A stretch of DNA of 35,422 bases from Dorea sp. 5-2 (GCF_000403455.2 NZ_KE159722.1:56517-91938); one strand, 5' to 3'; counted from the stretch's first letter, positions 6,944 to 16,162 are shown. The notes: generated by a model from the letters alone, not told the origin. Made by a program: numbers and translations.

Positions 6944-7318
6944 ATGGAAAGAAAGCTTAGAAAAGATGCCAGAGTCATGTGGATATTGAAGTCGCTGCTG
7001 GTTTCTTATGTTTTGACCGGTATTCTGTTATTATTGCTTGCGGTAGCGCTCTATAAGCTCGAATTGAACGAGAAAGCAGTATCTGCGGCAATTGTGGCGA
7101 TCTATATCGTATCTACTCTGCTTGGAGGGATCATCATAGGGAAGTTCGCACGGGTCAGGAGGTATCTGTGGGGGCTTGGGCTTGGAATCGGGTATTTTGC
7201 GCTGCTGCTTCTGATCACGTTGGGCGTATATCATACGCTGAATGGAGACGCGGCGAATCTGGTAACAACATTTATCCTTTGTGCAGGCGGCGGAATGGCA
7301 GGCGGGATGCTGTCATAA
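6944..7318 (+). CDS. TIGR04086-like small membrane protein
   Basis: A 124-residue protein with four predicted membrane helices: about 13-35 (WILKSLLVSYVLTGILLLLL), 43-63 (AVSAAIVAIYIVSTLLGGII), 70-92 (LWGLGLGIGYFALLLLITLG) and 100-123 (ANLVTTFILCAGGGMAGGML). Length and the glycine-rich last helix fit the TIGR04086 family of Firmicutes, which has no known function and is commonly found next to SCIFF and SecDF genes. I start at the ATG at 6944, 7 bases after AGGAGGG; an ATG at 6938 is too close to that site. The family assignment rests on pattern and context. Confidence 0.7.
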   Translation: MERKLRKDARVMWILKSLLVSYVLTGILLLLLAVALYKLELNEKAVSAAIVAIYIVSTLLGGIIIGKFARVRRYLWGLGLGIGYFALLLLITLGVYHTLNGDAANLVTTFILCAGGGMAGGMLS

Positions 7319-7326
7319 GAAATCTA

Positions 7327-7355
7327 TTGCGAAAATGGAAATGAGATGCTATAAT
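7327..7355 (+). promoter_or_regulatory. Promoter of the SCIFF gene
   Basis: TTGCGA (7327-7332), a 17-base spacer and a perfect TATAAT (7350-7355) preceded by TG (7347-7348, extended -10) stand 37 bases before the SCIFF start. The precursor peptide therefore has its own strong promoter, separate from the genes upstream. Confidence 0.75.
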
Positions 7356-7391
7356 AGCAGAAGTTAAGAAAAGCTAAGGAGGAACATGGAC

Positions 7392-7535
7392 ATGAAGCAT
7401 GTAAAGACATTAAATACACAGACAATGAACAACAGCCTGAAAAAAGGCGGATGTGGTGAGTGTCAGACATCCTGCCAGTCAGCATGTAAGACATCCTGCA
7501 CGGTAGGAAACCAGACTTGTGAACAGAAGAAATAA
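7392..7535 (+). CDS. scfA: SCIFF ranthipeptide precursor (six cysteines in forty-five)
   Basis: A 47-residue ribosomal peptide that is modified after translation. It starts MKHVKTLNTQTMNNSLKKGG and then has the cysteine core CGECQTSC, QSACKTSC, TVGNQTCEQ. Six Cys lie at about 21, 24, 28, 32, 36 and 43. SCIFF peptides are near-universal in Clostridia and are substrates of the radical-SAM enzyme encoded next door. That enzyme joins Cys sulfur to a neighbouring residue; the Thr residues next to the Cys are the usual acceptors (gamma-thioether, ranthipeptide class). AAGGAGG (7376-7382) lies 9 bases before the ATG at 7392; an earlier in-frame ATG at 7386 is too close to it. The gene has its own promoter and a hairpin behind it. 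Confidence 0.95.
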   Translation: MKHVKTLNTQTMNNSLKKGGCGECQTSCQSACKTSCTVGNQTCEQKK

Positions 7536-7561
7536 TTCTGCTATATAGCGGAACATCCGGG

Positions 7562-7594
7562 ACAGCGGTCTTATGGTCGCTGTTTCTTGTTGTT
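7562..7594 (+). terminator. Hairpin between SCIFF and its maturase, partial terminator
   Basis: ACAGCGGTC (7562-7570) and GGTCGCTGT (7575-7583) form a stem with two G-U pairs and a TTAT loop. TTCTTGTTGTT follows. As an incomplete terminator it would let the peptide be made in large excess over the maturase, a usual arrangement for peptide and enzyme pairs. Confidence 0.65.
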
Positions 7595-7658
7595 CCCTGG
7601 TACTCCGGGCAGAAATGGAGAACTGGTAATAGAATTGTGAGAAAGGGGTATATAAGCC

Positions 7659-9059
7659 TTGATACATCAATATCAGAGTAATGGATACAATATTGTGATG
7701 GATGTCGTAAGCGGCGCGGTCCACGTGGTGGATCAGCTCTGTTATGATGTGATCGCCGGTATATGTAAGCTTAAGGAAGAACATATCCTAGAAGAGATAA
7801 AGGAAGAAGATCCGGATCTCCTGCCGAAACTTATGCAGAAGCTTGACGGCGGCTATACGGAAGATGAGGTCCGGGAGGCGCTGTCAGACGTGGCAGAGCT
7901 GACAAAGGCAGGGCAGTTGTTTGTGGAAGATACATATGAATGCATCATTGATGAAGTGAAGAAGCGGAAGACAGTTGTGAAGGCTCTATGCCTGCATATT
8001 GCCCACGACTGCAATCTTGCCTGCAAGTATTGCTTTGCCGAAGAAGGAGAATACCACGGCAGGCGGGCGCTGATGAGTTATGAGACGGGAAAGAAGGCGC
8101 TTGATTTCCTGATCGAAAGTTCAGGGAACAGACGGAATCTGGAAGTGGATTTCTTCGGCGGTGAACCGCTGATGAACTGGCAGGTGGTGAAAGACCTGGT
8201 GGCTTACGGAAGATCGAAGGAGAAGATCCATGACAAGCATTTCCGGTTTACCCTGACCACGAACGGCGTGCTCCTGAATGACGAGGTGCAGGAATTCGTC
8301 AACAGGGAGATGGATAATGTGGTGCTGAGCTTGGACGGGCGGAAAGAAGTCAACGACAGGATGCGCCCGTTCCGCAGCGGAAAGGGAAGTTATGACCTGA
8401 TCGTTCCTAAGTTTCGGAAGCTTGCAGAAAGCCGTAACCAGGAGAGATATTATATACGGGGGACATTTACCCGGGATAATCTGGATTTCTCGAAAGATAT
8501 CCTGCATTTTGCAGACCTTGGCTTCAAGCAGATGTCGATCGAGCCTGTAGTGGGAGATGCAAGTGATCCTTATGCGATCCGGCAGGAAGACCTTCCGGCC
8601 ATTATGGAAGAATATGATAAACTGGCGCGGATCATGATCGAACGCGAAAAAGAAGGAAAAGGTTTTAATTTCTTTCATTTTATGATAGACTTAGACGGTG
8701 GGCCTTGTGTGGCGAAGCGGCTGTCGGGATGCGGTTCGGGAACCGAGTATCTGGCGGTCACGCCATGGGGAGATCTGTATCCGTGTCATCAGTTTGTAGG
8801 GCAGGAAGAATTCCTGATGGGAAATGTGGACGAGGGTATTAAGAAGCCTGAGATCGCGGATGATTTCAGGAGCTGCAACGTCTATTCGAAAGCAAAATGC
8901 AGAGATTGTTTTGCGAAATTCTATTGCAGCGGCGGCTGTATGGCGAATGCCTGGAACTTCCACGGTACGATCCATGATACCTATGAGATCGGATGCGAGA
9001 TGCAGCGAAAGCGTGTTGAGTGCGCGATTATGATAAAAGCAGCTTTGGCAGAAGCGTAG
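7659..9059 (+). CDS. scfB: SCIFF maturase, radical SAM thioether synthase
   Basis: A 466-residue cytoplasmic radical-SAM/SPASM enzyme that forms thioether crosslinks in the SCIFF peptide. An N-terminal peptide-binding region (about 1-100; MIHQYQSNGYNIVMDVVSGA opens it) is followed by the radical-SAM core with CNLACKYC (C118, C122, C125), which holds the S-adenosylmethionine-cleaving 4Fe-4S cluster. FFGGEPLMNW is the usual GGE motif. The C-terminal SPASM part carries the Cys ligands for two more clusters (CGSGTEYLAVTPWGDLYPC, then CRDCFAKFYCSGGC and a last Cys in EIGCEMQ). The start is TTG at 7659, about 10 bases after GAAAGGGG; this start gives the conserved family N-terminus. It follows scfA after a partial terminator, and secDF starts 15 bases after its end. 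Confidence 0.95.
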   Translation: MIHQYQSNGYNIVMDVVSGAVHVVDQLCYDVIAGICKLKEEHILEEIKEEDPDLLPKLMQKLDGGYTEDEVREALSDVAELTKAGQLFVEDTYECIIDEVKKRKTVVKALCLHIAHDCNLACKYCFAEEGEYHGRRALMSYETGKKALDFLIESSGNRRNLEVDFFGGEPLMNWQVVKDLVAYGRSKEKIHDKHFRFTLTTNGVLLNDEVQEFVNREMDNVVLSLDGRKEVNDRMRPFRSGKGSYDLIVPKFRKLAESRNQERYYIRGTFTRDNLDFSKDILHFADLGFKQMSIEPVVGDASDPYAIRQEDLPAIMEEYDKLARIMIEREKEGKGFNFFHFMIDLDGGPCVAKRLSGCGSGTEYLAVTPWGDLYPCHQFVGQEEFLMGNVDEGIKKPEIADDFRSCNVYSKAKCRDCFAKFYCSGGCMANAWNFHGTIHDTYEIGCEMQRKRVECAIMIKAALAEA

Positions 9060-9074
9060 AAAGGAATGTAAATC

Positions 9075-11240
9075 ATGAAGAAGAACAGAGGCATAGTAAG
9101 CCTGGTGCTGACGGTTGTACTGATCGCATTGATGGGCTTCACGGTACTGGTTGGATTCGGGAAGACAGGAACCGGTGCGATGAAGAATATCAAGCTTGGC
9201 CTGGATCTGAAAGGCGGAGTCAGTATCACGTACCAGGTGAAGGACAAGAATCCGACTGAGGAAGAGATGAGCGACACGATCTATAAGCTTCAGAAACGTG
9301 TGGAGCAGTACAGCAAGGAAGCCAGTGTCTATCAGGAAGGAAGCGACAGGATCAACATCGAGATCCCGGGAGTGTCGGATGCCAATAAGATCCTGGATGA
9401 ATTAGGAAAACCAGGAGCGCTGGAGTTCAGGACACAGGACGGAGAGACGGTGATCACCGGCGCGGATGTCGAGTCGGCGTCTGCAAGGGCAGGCGAAGAC
9501 CAGATGGGCAACCGTGAGTATTCCGTGGAGCTGAATCTGAATGAGAATGGAAAAGAGAAGTTTGCGAAGGCGACGGAAGAGAATGTGGGCAAACAGATCG
9601 CGATCATCTATGATGAAGCAGAGATCAGCAGTCCGCGGGTGAATGAAGCGATCACCGGAGGACAGGCTTATATCACAGGTAACTTCACATATGAAGAGGC
9701 GGATAATCTGGCGGCTACCATCCGTATCGGCGGATTGAAGCTTGAGTTGGAAGAGCTGCGTTCCAACGTTGTGGGCGCACAGCTTGGAGAACAGGCGATC
9801 AGCACCAGTTTGAAAGCGGGCGCCATCGGTCTTGCGCTGATCCTTGTCTTCATGATCTTCGTATATTACCTTCCGGGCGTTGCGTCAGGACTTGCATTAT
9901 TGATCTATACGGAGCTGGTACTGCTGATCCTGAATGGCTTCAATATCACGCTGACGCTTCCGGGTATCGCGGGTATTATTCTTGGTATCGGTATGGCGGT
10001 GGATGCGAATGTCATCATCTTCGCCCGTGTGCGTGAAGAGATGTCGCACGGAAAGAGCGTGAAGAATTCCCTGAAGACCGGTTTCCAGAAAGCCATGTCT
10101 GCCATCGTGGACGGGAATGTAACGACGCTGATCGCGGCGGCTGTCCTGTGGTTCCGGGGATCCGGTACGGTAAAAGGATTCGCGCAGACGCTGGCGATCG
10201 GTATCATCGTATCTATGTTTACGGCGTTGGTTGTGACCAGATTGATCGTATTTGCGTTCTACGCGGTTGGGCTTCGCAAAGAGAGCCTGTACTACCGTCC
10301 GAGAAAAGAAAGAGAGCCTATTCATTTTGTGGAAAAGCGGAACGTCTTCTTTATCTTTTCGGTTGTATTGATCGCAGCAGGGATTGCGGTTATGGGAGTG
10401 AATTCTTCAAGAGGAAAGGGAGCGTTTGCATACGGCCTTGAATTTGAAGGCGGTACTTCTACGAATGTAACCTTCAATGAGGATTATACGATTGATGAGA
10501 TCGATGAGAAGATCGTACCGATCGTAGAAGAGGTTACAGGGGACCGCAATGTACAGACTCAGAAGATTGCAGGGACCAACCAGGTGATCATTAAGACGGT
10601 AACGCTGGGGCTTGATAAGCGTGAAGAATTGAACCAGGCGATGAAGGATGAGTTCGGTGTGGATGAATCTTTGATCACGGCTGAGAATATCAGCGCCACT
10701 GTAAGTAATGAGATGCGTCAGGATGCTGTTGTCGCGGTTATCATAGCGACAGTATGTATGCTTCTGTATATCTGGTTCCGGTTCAAGGATATCCGGTTCG
10801 CGGCAAGTGCGATCCTTGCGCTTCTGCACGATGTGTTTGTTGTGATCGGGTTCTATGCGATCGCAAGGATCTCTGTGGGCAATACATTTATTGCGTGTAT
10901 GCTGACGATCGTGGGTTATTCTATTAACGCGACCATCGTTATCTTCGACCGTATCCGTGAGGAACTGCATTATCAGTCGAAGAAGTCCGAGCTTATGGAA
11001 GTGGTGAATAAGAGTATCACCCAGACACTTACGAGAAGTATCTACACTTCATTGACAACCTTCGTTATGGTAGCGATCCTCTTCATCATGGGCGTCAGCT
11101 CTATCAGGGAATTCGCAGCGCCTCTGATGATGGGTGTCGTATGCGGAGCGTATTCTTCCGTATGTATTACAGGAGCGTTGTGGTATGTGATGCGGATGAA
11201 GATCGGAAAGGCTTCAGAGAGCCGCAACACGAAAAAGTAA
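9075..11240 (+). CDS. secDF: Protein translocase subunit SecDF (fused)
   Basis: A 721-residue membrane protein joining SecD (about 1-400) and SecF (about 405-721) in one chain, as in Bacillus and many Clostridia. It uses the proton gradient to pull exported proteins out of the SecYEG channel. Visible marks: first membrane helix (8-29), the SecD motif LGLDLKGGVSITYQV (41-55), the external P1 domain, then GIILGIGMAVDANVIIFARV in the membrane part. SecF begins after KEREPIHFVEKRNVFF, with GLEFEGGTSTNV, and repeats the pattern in YSINATIVIFDRIREEL. Each half has six predicted helices. AAAGGAA precedes the ATG. It directly follows the SCIFF maturase gene, a layout widely kept in Clostridia; the reason is not known. 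Confidence 0.95.
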   Translation: MKKNRGIVSLVLTVVLIALMGFTVLVGFGKTGTGAMKNIKLGLDLKGGVSITYQVKDKNPTEEEMSDTIYKLQKRVEQYSKEASVYQEGSDRINIEIPGVSDANKILDELGKPGALEFRTQDGETVITGADVESASARAGEDQMGNREYSVELNLNENGKEKFAKATEENVGKQIAIIYDEAEISSPRVNEAITGGQAYITGNFTYEEADNLAATIRIGGLKLELEELRSNVVGAQLGEQAISTSLKAGAIGLALILVFMIFVYYLPGVASGLALLIYTELVLLILNGFNITLTLPGIAGIILGIGMAVDANVIIFARVREEMSHGKSVKNSLKTGFQKAMSAIVDGNVTTLIAAAVLWFRGSGTVKGFAQTLAIGIIVSMFTALVVTRLIVFAFYAVGLRKESLYYRPRKEREPIHFVEKRNVFFIFSVVLIAAGIAVMGVNSSRGKGAFAYGLEFEGGTSTNVTFNEDYTIDEIDEKIVPIVEEVTGDRNVQTQKIAGTNQVIIKTVTLGLDKREELNQAMKDEFGVDESLITAENISATVSNEMRQDAVVAVIIATVCMLLYIWFRFKDIRFAASAILALLHDVFVVIGFYAIARISVGNTFIACMLTIVGYSINATIVIFDRIREELHYQSKKSELMEVVNKSITQTLTRSIYTSLTTFVMVAILFIMGVSSIREFAAPLMMGVVCGAYSSVCITGALWYVMRMKIGKASESRNTKK

Positions 11241-11402
11241 ATGACAGAGGGGTTGTTGCAAAATATCTGCTGCACATGGTATATGGCATATGGATCGGGT
11301 TATCCTGCGCATATATTATGGGTAAGCTGCATTTTGCGGCAGCCCCTTTGCTATATGCCGGATGTCTGGTGTTCCGGAAGAGGAAGGATGGAGGAAGAGA
11401 GA

Positions 11403-13163
11403 ATGGAACGTTGGGTGCTATTGAGAAAAGGCGCGGATTTCAGTGCGATCGGAAGGAAATTCGGGATCAGTCCGCGGTTGGCTTCTCTGATCAGGAACAG
11501 GGAGGTGACGGGGGAGCATGAGATAGACAGGTATCTCAATGGAACGATCGCCGATCTGCATGACGGGATGCAGATGAAAGGGATGGATCAGGCGGTAGAT
11601 ATCCTGCGGGAGAAGATCGAGAGCCGGGAGAAGATCCGCGTGATCGGAGACTATGATATTGACGGGATCAATGCGGTGTACATATTATTAGAAGGAATAG
11701 GAGCCCTCGGCGGGGATGTGGACAGCGATATCCCGGACCGTGTGAAGGACGGATACGGACTGAACGTGGAGCTGATTGATAGGGCGCACAGGGAAGGGAT
11801 TGATACGATCGTTACCTGTGATAACGGCATTGCGGCGGCTGACGAGATCGCATATGGGAAGAGCCTTGGGATGACGGTTATCGTGACGGATCATCATGAG
11901 GTTCCGTATGACGACGAAGAAGGAGAGCGGTTCTATCTGCTCCCTTCGGCGGATGCGGTGATCGATCCGAAGCAGCCGGGGTGTGCGTATCCGTTCAAAG
12001 GGCTGTGCGGCGCCGCTATAGCATATAAGGTGGTGGAAGCGCTCTGCGAGGCGATGGGACGGGACGCGGATGAAATGGATCATCTGCTTGAGAATGCCGC
12101 GGTCGCGACTGTGGGAGACGTCATGGATCTGGAAGGGGAGAATCGTATTATCGTGAAGGAAGGGCTTCAGATGCTTAGCCGTACGCAGAATCCGGGGTTC
12201 AGGGCGCTGATGGAATGTACGGGGATCGCAAGAGACAAGATCCGTGCCTATCATATCGGCTTTATCCTGGGACCCTGTCTGAATGCCAGCGGAAGGCTTG
12301 ACACGGCAAAAAGAGCATTGGGGCTTCTGCAGGCGAAGGATAAGAAAGAGGCAGATATGCTGGCGGGAGATCTGAAAGCATTGAACGACAGCAGAAAGGA
12401 AATGACTGAGAAAGCGGTAGCACAGGCAAAAGAACTGGTGGAAAGCACGGGCATGGGATGCGATAAAGTTCTGGTCATCTATCTCCCCGGATGTCATGAG
12501 AGCCTGGCAGGAATCGTAGCAGGAAGGATCCGGGAGAGTTATTACAGGCCGGTTTTTGTGCTGACGGACGCGCAGGAAGGCGTGAAAGGCTCCGGACGGT
12601 CCATCGACGCCTATCATATGTATGAGGAACTCAGTAAATGCAAAGAACTGCTGTCTCGTTATGGAGGACACAGGCTGGCGGCAGGCTTATCATTAAAGAA
12701 AGAGAATGTGGAGCCGCTCCGCCGGCTGCTCAACGAAAACTGCCGGCTGACCGAAGAGGAGTTGTCTGAGAAAGTAGTCATCGACATGGAACTGCCGTTT
12801 GCCTGTGTAACGGAAGCCTTCGTAGAGGAATTGTCTCTTCTGGAGCCCTTTGGAAAGGGGAATACCAAGCCGGTGTTCGCGGCGCGCGATGTGGAGATCT
12901 TAAGCGGGAGGCTCATGGGCAAGAACCAGAACGTCTTGAAATTGCGGGTGAAGGATACGGCAGGGACTATGATAGAAGCCATGTGTTTCCATGAGGCAGA
13001 AGGACTTCTGCATATGCTGGAGGAAAAGTATGGTAAGGGTAAGGTAAAAGATATGTTGGAAGGGAAGAAATGCCATATGACGATGTCCGTAACCTTTTAT
13101 CCGGATATAAATGAATATCAGGGGCGGATCACTCCCCAGATCGTACTGACGCATTACAGGTGA
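11403..13163 (+). CDS. recJ: Single-stranded-DNA-specific exonuclease RecJ
   Basis: A 586-residue DHH-family 5'-3' exonuclease acting in recombination and mismatch or base-excision repair. Visible motifs are GDYDIDGINA (82-91, metal-binding Asp), VTCDNGIAA, the DHH signature VTDHHEVPYDD (about 160-170), and the DHHA1 motif GRSIDAYHMYEEL with RYGGHRLAAGLSL. A C-terminal OB-like part (EPFGKGNTKPVFAARDV onward) completes the protein. The frame is open from 11241, but those extra 54 residues have no ribosome binding site or family similarity. The ATG at 11403 has GGAGG 8 bases upstream and opens as MERWVLLRKG. The 162 bases between secDF and this start hold no gene I can support. recJ next to apt and rel is a common Clostridial order. 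Confidence 0.9.
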   Translation: MERWVLLRKGADFSAIGRKFGISPRLASLIRNREVTGEHEIDRYLNGTIADLHDGMQMKGMDQAVDILREKIESREKIRVIGDYDIDGINAVYILLEGIGALGGDVDSDIPDRVKDGYGLNVELIDRAHREGIDTIVTCDNGIAAADEIAYGKSLGMTVIVTDHHEVPYDDEEGERFYLLPSADAVIDPKQPGCAYPFKGLCGAAIAYKVVEALCEAMGRDADEMDHLLENAAVATVGDVMDLEGENRIIVKEGLQMLSRTQNPGFRALMECTGIARDKIRAYHIGFILGPCLNASGRLDTAKRALGLLQAKDKKEADMLAGDLKALNDSRKEMTEKAVAQAKELVESTGMGCDKVLVIYLPGCHESLAGIVAGRIRESYYRPVFVLTDAQEGVKGSGRSIDAYHMYEELSKCKELLSRYGGHRLAAGLSLKKENVEPLRRLLNENCRLTEEELSEKVVIDMELPFACVTEAFVEELSLLEPFGKGNTKPVFAARDVEILSGRLMGKNQNVLKLRVKDTAGTMIEAMCFHEAEGLLHMLEEKYGKGKVKDMLEGKKCHMTMSVTFYPDINEYQGRITPQIVLTHYR

Positions 13164-13172
13164 TATGCAGTC

Positions 13173-13201
13173 TTGAAAATCACGGAAACTAATGCTATAC
13201 T
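13173..13201 (+). promoter_or_regulatory. Promoter of apt and the genes downstream
   Basis: TTGAAA (13173-13178), a 17-base spacer and TATACT (13196-13201) form a good housekeeping promoter 36 bases before the apt start. The unit running from apt towards aspS can therefore be transcribed independently of secDF and recJ. Confidence 0.7.
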
Positions 13202-13237
13202 AAAAAAGTATTTGAGAATAGGAATGGAGAGGTTGTT

Positions 13238-13762
13238 ATGAAAAAGATCGAAGAGTACGTAAGAAGTATTCCGGATTTTCCGGAGCCTGGAATTATATTC
13301 CGTGATGTAACCAGCATCCTGCAGGATGCAGACGGACTTGCGCTTGCCGTAGACCTTATGCAGGAGAAGCTCAAAGGGGTAGAGTTTGACCTGATCGCGG
13401 GTCCTGAGTCCAGAGGTTTTATATTTGGCGTGCCGATCGCGTACAATCTGCATAAGCCGTTTGTCCCGATCAGAAAGAAAGGGAAGCTTCCGTGTGAGAC
13501 GGTATCCGTGGAGTATGAACTGGAATACGGGACCGCGCAGTTAGAGATCCACCGGGATGCGATAAAACCAGGGCAGAAGGTAGTGATCATAGACGATCTG
13601 ATCGCAACAGGCGGAACGAATGAAGCGATCGTCAGGCTGATAGAAGGGCTTGGCGGAGAAGTAGTCAAGACCGTGTTCCTCATGGAGCTGGCGGGACTGA
13701 ACGGAAGAGACAAGTTAAAAGGATATGATGTGGAATCTGTGATCGTATATCCGGGGAAATAA
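13238..13762 (+). CDS. apt: Adenine phosphoribosyltransferase
   Basis: A 174-residue purine salvage enzyme that joins adenine to PRPP to give AMP and pyrophosphate in the cytoplasm. It opens with IEEYVRSIPDFPEPGIIFRD, the family's adenine-site region with the conserved PGI. The PRPP-binding motif is VVIIDDLIATGGTNEA (about 116-131), and the flexible loop is KKGKLPCETVSVEYELEYG (about 81-99). Length is normal. GGAGAGG stands before the ATG and a promoter 36 bases upstream. It sits before rel, as in many Firmicutes, where AMP supply and (p)ppGpp signalling are genomically linked. Confidence 0.97.
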   Translation: MKKIEEYVRSIPDFPEPGIIFRDVTSILQDADGLALAVDLMQEKLKGVEFDLIAGPESRGFIFGVPIAYNLHKPFVPIRKKGKLPCETVSVEYELEYGTAQLEIHRDAIKPGQKVVIIDDLIATGGTNEAIVRLIEGLGGEVVKTVFLMELAGLNGRDKLKGYDVESVIVYPGK

Positions 13763-13805
13763 TGTACTGGTTACATGGGAAATGAGAAAGGAAGGAGGCG
13801 TTAAT

Positions 13806-16154
13806 GTGTCAGGAGTAACAACTTATGAGGCGGTTGACGACCGGATCGCGGCAGAAGCGATCATGACGGATCATTCCAAGGGTCTTGAGATTGTAGATGG
13901 CCATGCGGTAAAGGCGCCGGGGGATTATGAGGATCCTGACCGGCTGTATGACGTGTTAATCGCCCGTATCCGTAAGTATCACCCGTCTACGGATGTGACG
14001 ATGATCGAGAAGGCATATCGTCTTGCGGCAGAGGCGCACGGGGATCAGTGCCGGAAGTCGGGAGAGCCGTATATTGTCCACCCGCTCTGGGTAGCCATCA
14101 TATTGGCGGATCTGGAGATGGATAAGGAGACGATCGCGGCAGGGCTGCTCCACGATGTGGTGGAAGATACACAGATCAATGAAAAAGAGATCGAGAAGGA
14201 TTTCGGCGGGGAAGTGGCGCTTCTGGTAGACGGCGTCACAAAGTTGGGAAGATTGTCTTACTCATCGGATAAATTAGACGTCCAGGCGGAGAATCTGCGT
14301 AAGATGTTTCTTGCTATGGCGAAGGACATCCGTGTGATCATCATCAAGCTTGCGGACCGTCTGCATAATCTGCGTACGCTGCAGTTCATGAAGCCTGCAA
14401 AGCAGCAGGAGAAGGCAAGAGAGACGATGGATATCTATGCGCCGATCGCTCAGCGCCTTGGTATCTCTAAGATTAAGACGGAGCTTGACGATCTGGCGCT
14501 TAAGTATTCACAGCCGGAGGTTTTCTTTGACCTGGTAGGCCAGATCAATGACAGAAAGATGGAACGGGAAGAATTCGTGCAGCAGATCGTGGATGAGGTT
14601 TCTGCGCATATGAAGAACGCGGGGATCGAGGCAGAAGTCAGCGGACGTGTGAAGCATTTCTTCAGTATCTATAAGAAGATGGTGAACCAGGATAAGACGG
14701 TGGATCAGATCTATGACCTCTTTGCGGTCCGCATCATCGTAGAGTCGGTGAGGGATTGTTATGCCGCGTTAGGGGTGATCCATGAGCTGTACACGCCGAT
14801 CCCGGGACGGTTTAAGGATTATATCGCGATGCCGAAGCCCAATATGTACCAGTCTCTTCATACGACGCTTATGAGTTCCGTAGGGCAGCCTTTTGAGATC
14901 CAGATCCGGACGGAAGAGATGCATAAGACGGCAGAGTATGGGATCGCGGCACACTGGAAATATAAAGAATCCAACGATGGCAAGAAGAATGTAAAAGCAC
15001 AGGAAGAAGAGAAGCTTAGCTGGCTTAGGCAGATCCTGGAGTGGCAGAGGGACATGTCGGATAACCGGGAATTCATGAACCTGATCAAGGGAGATCTGGA
15101 TCTCTTTGCGGAGGATGTATATTGCTTTACGCCGCAGGGGGATGTCAAGAATCTGCCGAATGGCTCCACGCCGATCGACTTTGCCTATATTATCCACAGC
15201 GCGGTGGGCAATAAGATGGTGGGCGCCAGGGTGAATGGGAAGCTTGTGAATATTGATTATAAGATCCAGAACGGCGACAGGATCGAGATCCTGACTTCGC
15301 AGAATTCGAAAGGCCCCAGCCGGGACTGGCTGAATATCGTGAAGAGCACCCAGGCTAAGAATAAGATCAACCAGTGGTTTAAGAAGGAGTTTAAAGAAGA
15401 CAATATCATCAAAGGCAAGGAGTTGATCGCCTCGTACTGCAAGGCGAAATCCATCGCCCCCAGTCAGGTTCTCATCTCCAGGTATCAGGAGATCGTCCAG
15501 AAGAAGTATGGCTTCAAGGACTGGGAGTCGGTGCTTGCGGCGATCGGACACGGCGGGCTCAAGGAAGGCCAGGTGGTAAACCGTCTGGTGGAGGAATACG
15601 GCAAGGAGCATAAGCAGGAGCTTACGGACGAGGATGTGCTTGAGAAGGTGGCTGAAGCGGCGAAGAATAAGGTGCATATCGCCAAGTCAAAGAGCGGGAT
15701 CGTTGTGAAAGGCATCGACGATGTCGCCGTACGTTTCTCAAGGTGCTGCAATCCTGTTCCGGGAGATGAGATCGTCGGATTCGTGACCAGGGGAAGAGGC
15801 TTATCGATCCATCGGACAGATTGCGTGAATATGCTCCATCTTACCGAGGTTGAGCGTGCGAGGCTGATCGACGCGGAGTGGGAGAACGATGTGGCGGAGA
15901 AAGCCGGCGGGCAGTATCTGGCGGAGATCAAGATGTATGCTTATGACAGGAAGGGGCTTCTTATGGAGATGTCCAGGATATTCACGGAAGCGAATGTGGA
16001 TGTGAAGTCCATGAACATCCGTACCAGTAAGAAGCAGAGTACGGCGACGATCGAGGCAGGCTTCATCGTGCACGGAAGAGATGAGCTGGAGTGGATCGTG
16101 AAAAAGCTTCTCCAGGTGGAAGATGTAATAGATATTGAAAGGACGACGGGGTAA
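13806..16154 (+). CDS. rel: Bifunctional (p)ppGpp synthetase/hydrolase (Rel/SpoT)
   Basis: A 782-residue long RelA/SpoT homologue that makes and breaks the stringent-response alarmone. The hydrolase domain has its metal site intact: H92 in YIVHPLWVA and the HD pair in GLLHDVVEDT (116-117), plus LADRLHNLRTL. The synthetase domain shows FSIYKKM, YDLFAVRIIV and GRFKDYIAMPKPNMYQSLHT. The regulatory half has a TGS domain (DVYCFTPQGDVKNLPNGSTP), a zinc-finger-like region (SRCCNPVPGDEIVGFVTRGR, IHRTDCVN) and a C-terminal ACT domain. The start is GTG at 13806 with AGGAGG 7 bases before it; the ATG at 13782 lies ahead of that site and is a weaker choice. Both activities look complete. Confidence 0.95.
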   Translation: MSGVTTYEAVDDRIAAEAIMTDHSKGLEIVDGHAVKAPGDYEDPDRLYDVLIARIRKYHPSTDVTMIEKAYRLAAEAHGDQCRKSGEPYIVHPLWVAIILADLEMDKETIAAGLLHDVVEDTQINEKEIEKDFGGEVALLVDGVTKLGRLSYSSDKLDVQAENLRKMFLAMAKDIRVIIIKLADRLHNLRTLQFMKPAKQQEKARETMDIYAPIAQRLGISKIKTELDDLALKYSQPEVFFDLVGQINDRKMEREEFVQQIVDEVSAHMKNAGIEAEVSGRVKHFFSIYKKMVNQDKTVDQIYDLFAVRIIVESVRDCYAALGVIHELYTPIPGRFKDYIAMPKPNMYQSLHTTLMSSVGQPFEIQIRTEEMHKTAEYGIAAHWKYKESNDGKKNVKAQEEEKLSWLRQILEWQRDMSDNREFMNLIKGDLDLFAEDVYCFTPQGDVKNLPNGSTPIDFAYIIHSAVGNKMVGARVNGKLVNIDYKIQNGDRIEILTSQNSKGPSRDWLNIVKSTQAKNKINQWFKKEFKEDNIIKGKELIASYCKAKSIAPSQVLISRYQEIVQKKYGFKDWESVLAAIGHGGLKEGQVVNRLVEEYGKEHKQELTDEDVLEKVAEAAKNKVHIAKSKSGIVVKGIDDVAVRFSRCCNPVPGDEIVGFVTRGRGLSIHRTDCVNMLHLTEVERARLIDAEWENDVAEKAGGQYLAEIKMYAYDRKGLLMEMSRIFTEANVDVKSMNIRTSKKQSTATIEAGFIVHGRDELEWIVKKLLQVEDVIDIERTTG

Positions 16155-16162
16155 CCAAGAAG

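Noticed and set aside
7386..7391. Earlier ATG for the SCIFF peptide
   Set aside because: It is only 3 bases from the AGGAGG site; the next ATG at 7392 has a normal 9-base gap and gives the family's usual N-terminus.
11241..11402. N-terminal extension of RecJ, or a small membrane protein in another frame
   Set aside because: The extension has no ribosome binding site and no similarity. The other frame (YLLHMVYGIWIGLSCAYIMG) looks hydrophobic but runs on from secDF antiphase sequence and into recJ without its own start.
11688..12671. A 327-codon open frame on the minus strand
   Set aside because: It is the antisense shadow of recJ; its sequence is rich in His, Arg and Gln with no recognisable fold.
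14769..15677. A 302-codon open frame on the minus strand
   Set aside because: It is antisense to rel, which has every expected domain.
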